Source: Firmicutes bacterium AM55-24TS | GTDB taxonomy: Bacteria; Bacillota; Clostridia; UBA1381 | Assembly: GCA_003460745.1 (NCBI GenBank) | Contig: QTVU01000024.1 | Coordinates: 1-42,432, forward strand | Length of the DNA stretch: 42,432 bases | Reading direction: 5' to 3' | Part shown: positions 37,619 to 42,432 of the stretch, piece by piece | Position numbering within the stretch: position 1 is the stretch's first letter | How the letters are laid out: every line of letters starts with the position of its first letter | Position numbers and translations under genes: made by a program | The notes under the pieces: model-generated | Seen by the model: the letters and a program-made list of their open reading frames with translations, nothing else | What the model was told of the DNA's origin: nothing | Databases searched by the model: none

Positions 37619-37872
37619 GATAATTTTTCATTATCAATATCAAAAAATCGCACAAGAACCAAATCTTCTCCGACCACCTCAATAGCGCTCCACGGAATGA
37701 CAAGTTCACCCCCTCCGAAAAGCCTTGCCAAACAGCACCCTTTTCGCGGAACTATTATAGCTTCGATGTTCCCCGTACTCTCGCTTATCTCCACGTCACT
37801 GATGCGTCCAAGCCGCTCCGCCGTCTTTATATTCACAACTTCTTTTTGTTTTAAATTGTACCCTCGAAACAT
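37615..37872 (-). CDS. ylmC: YlmC/YmxH-family PRC-barrel protein
   Basis: The 85-residue product is a small PRC-barrel-like protein typical of spore-forming Clostridia. It begins MFRGYNLKQKEVVNIKTAERLG and contains ISDVEISESTGNIEAIIVP and ELVIPWSAIEVVGEDLVLV (given as separate landmarks). Its role in sporulation is poorly defined. It is divergent from the GT2 gene. Confidence 0.85.
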   Translation of the reverse strand: MFRGYNLKQKEVVNIKTAERLGRISDVEISESTGNIEAIIVPRKGCCLARLFGGGELVIPWSAIEVVGEDLVLVRFFDIDNEKLS

Positions 37873-37924
37873 AATATATTCATATCCTTTCTGTATTTCA
37901 TTGTGTGTTATATTTATGATTTTA

Positions 37925-37953
37925 TTGACTTAATTATTATAATCAGTTATAAT
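37925..37953 (+). promoter_or_regulatory. Promoter of the GT2 glycosyltransferase gene
   Basis: TTGACT (37925-37930) and TATAAT (37948-37953) are 17 bp apart, 28 bases ahead of the start codon. Confidence 0.75.
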
Positions 37954-37980
37954 CTTAATTATAAAAGGTAGGTGGAAAAT

Positions 37981-38913
37981 ATGAAATTGATAAGCGTTAT
38001 AGTGCCTGTATACAACACTGAAAAATATATCGAAAAATGCGTTATGAGCATACTTAACCAAACATATAAAAATCTTGAAATAATACTTATTGATGACGGC
38101 TCAACGGATAATTCACCGCAAATATGCGACAGTCTTGCCGAAAAAGACAACAGAATTGCGGTAATCCACCAGCCTAACGGAGGTGTGTCTTCCGCACGAA
38201 ACATCGGTCTTGACAATACGCACGGCGATTATATAACGTTTGTCGATTCCGATGATTATATCGCACCGAATATGATTGAGTTTCTTTCAGAAAATATCGG
38301 TGATACCAATATAGCAATGTGCGGTTACACCAGTGTAGACGAAAACGGCAATCTCTCTCCGCAGGAAAACGTAACTGTCACAGACGGAATTATATCAACC
38401 GATACATTTTGGAATTATTTTTACACCGACACAAGAATTTATTACGTCACCTTGTGGGCAAAGTTATATAAAAGTCATCTTTGGAATACTGTTCGTTTTC
38501 CGCTTAATACGTTGCATGAGGACGAATTTGCCGTACATCAAATCATAAGTCAATGCAGTAAAATCGCAGTTTCAAAAAAACCTCTTTATTTTTATCTTCA
38601 GCGTGAGGGCAGTATTATGCACACGCAGTTTAAAACCGAAAACCTAAACGCCGCCGAAGGTATGCTTGACCGTTGTCAATTTTTCTTTAACAAAAAAGAA
38701 TACACCCTCGCCGAAAAGGCTCTTTCTATGGCAATGTACAGTATCATTAAAGGTTACGGCATTTTAGGAGAAAACGATAAAATCAAAGAGCTTTATAAAC
38801 AATTTCGTTTGATGTACCGAAAACTTGTTTTTAAAAATACAAGTATGAAATTCAAATATAAATGCGGAATTTTCGCACTAAATAAACAAATATTCATCAA
38901 ATTAAAAAAGTGA
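37981..38913 (+). CDS. Family 2 glycosyltransferase
   Basis: The 310-residue product has a GT-A fold, with the N-terminal ISVIVPVYNTEKYIEKC, the UDP-sugar segment LIDDGSTDNSP and the metal-binding FVDSDDY (DxD). Such enzymes add sugars to surface polysaccharides or wall polymers; the product is not predictable. The ATG at 37981 is chosen because the GTG three codons upstream lies within the GGTAGGTGG ribosome binding site. The gene stands alone with its own promoter; hairpins follow its stop codon. Confidence 0.9.
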   Translation: MKLISVIVPVYNTEKYIEKCVMSILNQTYKNLEIILIDDGSTDNSPQICDSLAEKDNRIAVIHQPNGGVSSARNIGLDNTHGDYITFVDSDDYIAPNMIEFLSENIGDTNIAMCGYTSVDENGNLSPQENVTVTDGIISTDTFWNYFYTDTRIYYVTLWAKLYKSHLWNTVRFPLNTLHEDEFAVHQIISQCSKIAVSKKPLYFYLQREGSIMHTQFKTENLNAAEGMLDRCQFFFNKKEYTLAEKALSMAMYSIIKGYGILGENDKIKELYKQFRLMYRKLVFKNTSMKFKYKCGIFALNKQIFIKLKK

Positions 38914-38967
38914 CGACTGCTCGGTCGTCATTTGAGATTATAGACAAAACCATTATGGTTTTGTCTA
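38911..38967 (+). terminator. Two consecutive hairpins ending the GT2 gene
   Basis: The first hairpin is TGACGAC / GTCGTCA (38911-38930) and includes the stop codon. The second is TAGACAAAACC / GGTTTTGTCTA (38941-38967), followed by a T-containing tract, and is almost identical to the hairpin at 7729-7757. Confidence 0.65.
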
Positions 38968-38984
38968 CTTTATTCTTTGGAGTT

Positions 38985-39150
38985 TGAGGTGCTAACCTCA
39001 TTAAAAATCATTTCTGACGACATGCGCGGCAGAAATGACTTAAAATCTAAAGTTTCGACTTTGGAGAAACTTTATGATTTTTTCTCTAAAAATACTCAAA
39101 AATTACATCGCGAGATGTGATTTTTGGAGCTGGCGACATTTTGTCGCCAG
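38985..39150. repeat. Cluster of five hairpins between two genes
   Basis: Five stems lie head to tail: TGAGGT/ACCTCA (38985-39000), TCATTTCTG/CAGAAATGA (39008-39038), TAAAGTTTC/GAAACTTTA (39048-39074), an imperfect 12-bp stem around ACATC GCGA GATGT (39098-39125), and CTGGCGACA/TGTCGCCAG (39130-39150). TTTGGAG or TTTTGGAG recurs between them. The last two overlap the 3' end of the surface-protein gene. Nothing else is encoded in 38914-39102. Confidence 0.7.
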
Positions 39151-41238
39151 GCTCGTTATTTGTTGTATATCCATATACGGGTTCATTTTATCGTTCCATA
39201 TATAAACCGATATTTCTGCATTTTTCAGTTCATTCGGTATTGTAAATTCTGCCGTAAAATCATCATTTACGTTCACCGTTTCAACTCGTTTCAAAACATC
39301 ATTTTCTTTGTATACAACATACATTTTTATATTTTCCGCCGACACTGGCTTATCTAATATAATTTTCGCATTAACCCTGTCACCGTCTTTTGTAAACTCA
39401 ACTTTGTTGCTTACAGTCGGTGCCGCCGTCGGTTCGGCGGTCGGCTTAACTGTCGGTGTTGCCGTTGGCTCGGCTGTTGGCTTTATTGTCGGTGTTGCCG
39501 TTGGTTCAACTGTTGGTGTTGGTTCAACTGTTGGTTCGACTGTTGCTGTCGGTGTTGCCATTGGTTCGGCGGTTGGTGTTGCTGTCGGTGTCACATCTCC
39601 GATAATCAGTCTAAAGCTACGTTCAACATTTCCGTTTGCGGTCGGTGCAGTAACTGTCACATAATACACGCCCTCTGCAATATCATCCATGAATCCAATC
39701 GTTGACGAATATTTCGAAACGCTTATATTGCCCGTTATAGGTGCAAAGCACATATTAAGTTTCTTAAAATCAGCCTCATAATTTCCGTCATCTGTCAACG
39801 TTGAATTTCTCGGGCCGTACGTTTTACCATTATATGAAACAGTATAAACAAGCGGTACCATACTTATATCATAAAAACCGCTGCCCTCAAATTCCGTTTC
39901 AATCGGAATATCAAAATAACCTTGATTAACTTCAAGCGAAGTGTCATTAAATTCACTCCCTGTTATCCCAAAACTTTTCAAAACAACAGCTTCTTTCGTT
40001 TTAGTGCTCGTCTTAAAGCCGCCCACCGTCTTGTCAAGCGTCATATCAGATTGAGTGGCATACGGATTGAAAGTAAAACTTCCGTCACCCTTTGATGTCT
40101 TAATATATAACCTGTCATACTCGGCAATACCCGAAGAATTTACTCCGCCCGAAGTTTGAAATTCTGTCACACCGCTTAGTGTACCGTTTACCGTAAGCAA
40201 TCCGTCCTTTGCCAAAACAAGTGTACCTCCGCCGTAAAAATCATTTACACTGCATTCACCCAAGTTTGACATATCCAAAATTCCGTTTGAATTAATCTTT
40301 ACGTTGACATCGTCATTAATCTCGGTAAGCTCAATCATTCCGCTGTCAACCGTAAGCAAACCTATATTTTTCATTACACTGCTGTACTGATATTCCGTTA
40401 CCACACTGACGTTTGCTCTGCCGCTCCCGCAGTCGCCGTCTATCTCGCATAACGGACTGTTGCTCAAATTAATATTCACATTACCCGTCACACCGTACAC
40501 TGTCGAACCGGCAGTCGGTGCGGTCGGCTCATTATTCGGATCAAGGAAATTATCGGAATTATAATAACCTTCTTTCGCTCCGCACGAATACACCTTACCG
40601 ATATTTTTACCCGTCACACCGTTTATATCAATTTCAACATCTTTATCAAAGGTACCGTTGATACTTCCTGCATAGATATTTCCGAAATGCGTTTTATTAC
40701 CGCTTAAAACTATCTTGCTTTTTTATCCGACCGTCGGACTCAGGCTCACACCGTTTTTGTCGTACAACGTACCGCCTACAATATGTACTTCCCTTGTATT
40801 TTGAAAATATGTAACATTGTCAAGCGTAAGTGTATATCCGTTTGCCGCAATCAGTGCGTGATTGCCGTTTACAAGCGACAAAACCACATTTTTAAAACTC
40901 ACGTTTCCGCCCAAAACCACACCCGCTTTGCGTATTGAAATCTCCGGTGCGGTATCGCTTTTTGAAGTGATTGTAACATTTTTGTTTATTACAAGTGGTT
41001 TATCGTCACTGCTGTTTACAAATGCGCCTTTTTCGCCGACACATATTGTACCGCCGTCCTCAACGGCATTTAATGCGTCCTCAAACAGATTATAAGGTGA
41101 TTGTTCTGTTCCGTTTCCTGTACTCGAACTGTTTCCGCCGGTAAATTCGGTGTACACCGTATTGTCACTTACCGCCATTACTATCGGCGGACAAAGCACT
41201 ATACAAAGTATTAAAATCAATATATTTTTCAGCTTCAT
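39103..41238 (-). CDS. Large secreted beta-helix-like protein with Pro/Thr linker, interrupted by an in-frame stop
   Basis: Two ORFs in the same frame (41238-40723 and 40617-39103) are joined by 35 open codons, with only a TAA at 40725-40723 between them. The combined product would be about 711 residues: signal peptide (1-22); a repetitive beta-rich region like pectate-lyase-type parallel beta-helices (TEQSPYNLFEDALNAVEDG, then many G/N/V-rich turns); a Pro-Thr-Glu linker; and a C-terminal beta domain starting KVEFTKDGDRVNAKIIL. No catalytic motif is evident. The last about 20 residues (ITSLATKCRQLQ...) are encoded by the hairpin cluster and look foreign to the protein. It lies downstream of an AraC-type response regulator. 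Surface binding or structural roles are possible. Confidence 0.65.
39414..39596 (-). repeat. Tandem repeats encoding a Pro/Thr-rich linker
   Basis: Imperfect repeats of 12-24 bp encode variants of ATPTVEPT and KPTAEPTATPTV. They form a flexible, probably extracellular linker and are prone to expansion or loss. Confidence 0.8.
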
Positions 41239-41268
41239 TAATTCGCTCCTTTTTTTCTTTTTAGTAAC

Positions 41269-41297
41269 ATTATACTATTAAATCCGTCTTTATACAA
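41269..41297 (-). promoter_or_regulatory. Promoter of the secreted protein gene
   Basis: On the minus strand TTGTAT (41297-41292) and TATAAT (41274-41269) are 17 bp apart, in the short gap after the response-regulator gene. An AAAGGAG ribosome binding site follows. Confidence 0.65.
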
Positions 41298-41299
41298 GT

Positions 41300-42322
41300 T
41301 TAAATCTGATAATTATAATTATCCGGCAACCTGTACTGTGACGGAACAATGCCGTATTGCTTTTTGAAAAGTTGCGAAAAATATCCGACGTCCTTATAAT
41401 CAAGTCTTAATGCGATTTCGGTAATTTTCATTTCCGTATTTTTCAGTAACCACCCTGCACGTTTTAAGCGTACAGTTGTGATATAATCCACAAAGCGCAT
41501 ACCTGTCTGTGTTGCGAACACCGTACTTAAATACGAACTGTTCATATACAGCTTAGACGCAATAGTCTTTTGTTTCAGGTCACTTTCCGGATTGTTCAAT
41601 ATGTATAATATAACATCCTGCATTTGCGGATTTTGAACTTTGGGATATAATTCCCACACTTCGTTTGCAGTTTCGATAACCGCCCTTTCGGCGTCCTCGG
41701 TTCTCTCTATCCCCACATACTCCTTGACATCAATATGCGGAATATACAAATCAAGCCATTCGTTTTGCTTGAAAAGTTCGTTTACAACATTGTCGTATGT
41801 GCTGATAACCGCATTTTCCGCAAGCACGTTATCTGTAGCCATATTATATATATCAGTGCGTGTATCGGCAAGCTGTTTTTCAAGATTGCCGCCGTGCTGT
41901 TCTATACAACTGAGTATTTCTTCGGAATGATAAACTTCTTCCTTCTTGTCAGTTCTGTTCTCTATACGGTCGAAAATCGAACAGAACGACTTTTCAGTCA
42001 AAGGCTCTGTAAGATAATCAAACGCACCGTAAATTATACCTTGTCTTGCGTTTTCAAAATTCGGCTCAGTGCTGAAAAGCACCACGCACGAACACAGCCT
42101 TTCACCTCTGATGTGCCTTAAAAGCTGAAGTCCGTCCATTCCGTCAATATCCGTTTGCATGACTGCCAAATCATAGTGCTGTTTTCTAACCTCATCATAA
42201 GCCGCCGCACCGTCTTTTGCGACCGCCGATATTTCAAATTCCGAATTTTCGCCCCAAATATTCATTCTTTTTATCTTTTTAGAAATATTTTCATCCTTAA
42301 AAACAAGCAATACCTTGTACAT
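41300..42322 (-). CDS. Response regulator with receiver and AraC-type DNA-binding domains
   Basis: The 340-residue product has an N-terminal receiver domain (about 1-120) and a C-terminal AraC/XylS double helix-turn-helix (about 240-335; SSYLSTVFATQTGMRFVDYI, then ALRLDYKDVGYFSQLFKKQYG). This is the YesN-like layout that in Clostridia often controls sugar-uptake or surface genes next to a YesM-like kinase. The phospho-accepting Asp lies in MQTDIDGMDG, but the conserved Lys of the receiver is replaced: YLTEPL instead of the usual YLLKPV. No kinase gene is in the window. It may regulate the secreted protein gene just downstream. Confidence 0.88.
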   Translation of the reverse strand: MYKVLLVFKDENISKKIKRMNIWGENSEFEISAVAKDGAAAYDEVRKQHYDLAVMQTDIDGMDGLQLLRHIRGERLCSCVVLFSTEPNFENARQGIIYGAFDYLTEPLTEKSFCSIFDRIENRTDKKEEVYHSEEILSCIEQHGGNLEKQLADTRTDIYNMATDNVLAENAVISTYDNVVNELFKQNEWLDLYIPHIDVKEYVGIERTEDAERAVIETANEVWELYPKVQNPQMQDVILYILNNPESDLKQKTIASKLYMNSSYLSTVFATQTGMRFVDYITTVRLKRAGWLLKNTEMKITEIALRLDYKDVGYFSQLFKKQYGIVPSQYRLPDNYNYQI

Positions 42323-42373
42323 ATAATCCCCTTCTCACACCGTATTTTATATCATACTTATCCGATAGGTTTA

Positions 42374-42402
42374 ATCATAACATATATTTTTTTTATTGTC
42401 AT
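42374..42402 (-). promoter_or_regulatory. Promoter of the response-regulator gene
   Basis: On the minus strand ATGACA (42402-42397) and TATGAT (42379-42374) are 17 bp apart, about 50 bases before the ATG. An AAGGGG ribosome binding site is present. Confidence 0.55.
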
Positions 42403-42432
42403 TTAATATAGGAAATTTTTTAATTTTTTGTA

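Overview
The window looks like a chromosomal segment from a low-GC, spore-forming, anaerobic member of the Clostridia (Bacillota), probably from a gut. The grounds are a YlmC/YmxH-type sporulation gene, a bacterial V/A-type ATPase operon, pta-ackA, strong TTGACA/TATAAT promoters with 17-bp spacers, AGGAGG-like ribosome binding sites and an SLH-anchored pectin-type esterase. The last resembles the S-layer-tethered pectinolytic style known from Monoglobus, but that placement is inference. Nearly all genes lie on the minus strand; the plus-strand genes are aroF, eno and one glycosyltransferase.

Left end (1-4.4 kb): two tandem, near-consensus minus-strand promoters read out of the window and look like the P1/P2 pair of an rRNA operon lying to the left. 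Next is a four-gene minus-strand surface operon: an SGNH/CE12-type acetylesterase with SLH domains, an SLH-only secreted protein, a 34-residue membrane peptide and a GT-C-type polytopic glycosyltransferase. It has its own promoter and terminator.

4.4-16 kb: tadA and aroF (DAHP synthase) diverge from a symmetric promoter in which both -35 boxes sit in one palindrome. Then come a repeat-rich intergenic region, a small membrane protein with a CaCA antiporter, an MsmX/UgpC-type sugar ABC ATPase (frameshifted), an EF-G paralogue, a secreted lysozyme-like protein, enolase, and xpt (frameshifted) with its purine permease. A truncated regulator-like ORF and a small membrane ORF follow.

16.4-25.3 kb: a nine-gene V/A-type ATPase operon, transcribed leftward as H-C-I-K-F-E-A-B-D. 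Between K and F lie a GC-rich repeat and a 148-bp element with imperfect terminal inverted repeats.

25.3-38 kb: housekeeping genes, comprising the DUF711/ACT pair, rlmB, hom-thrB-lysC (threonine/lysine branch), radC, pta-ackA, mnmE (frameshifted), a PHP phosphoesterase, nrdR and ylmC.

38-42.4 kb: a plus-strand GT2 glycosyltransferase, a dense run of hairpins, a large secreted protein with a Pro/Thr-rich linker that is interrupted by an in-frame stop, and an AraC-type response regulator.

Three conserved genes (ABC ATPase, xpt, mnmE) each fit a single-base deletion, and the surface protein has a lone in-frame stop. This pattern could reflect residual sequence error as easily as real gene decay. 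No tRNA gene, CRISPR array, transposase or prophage was recognised. The most unusual items are the hairpin cluster near 39 kb, the inverted-repeat element inside the ATPase operon, the symmetric tadA/aroF promoter and the SLH/glycosyltransferase operon.
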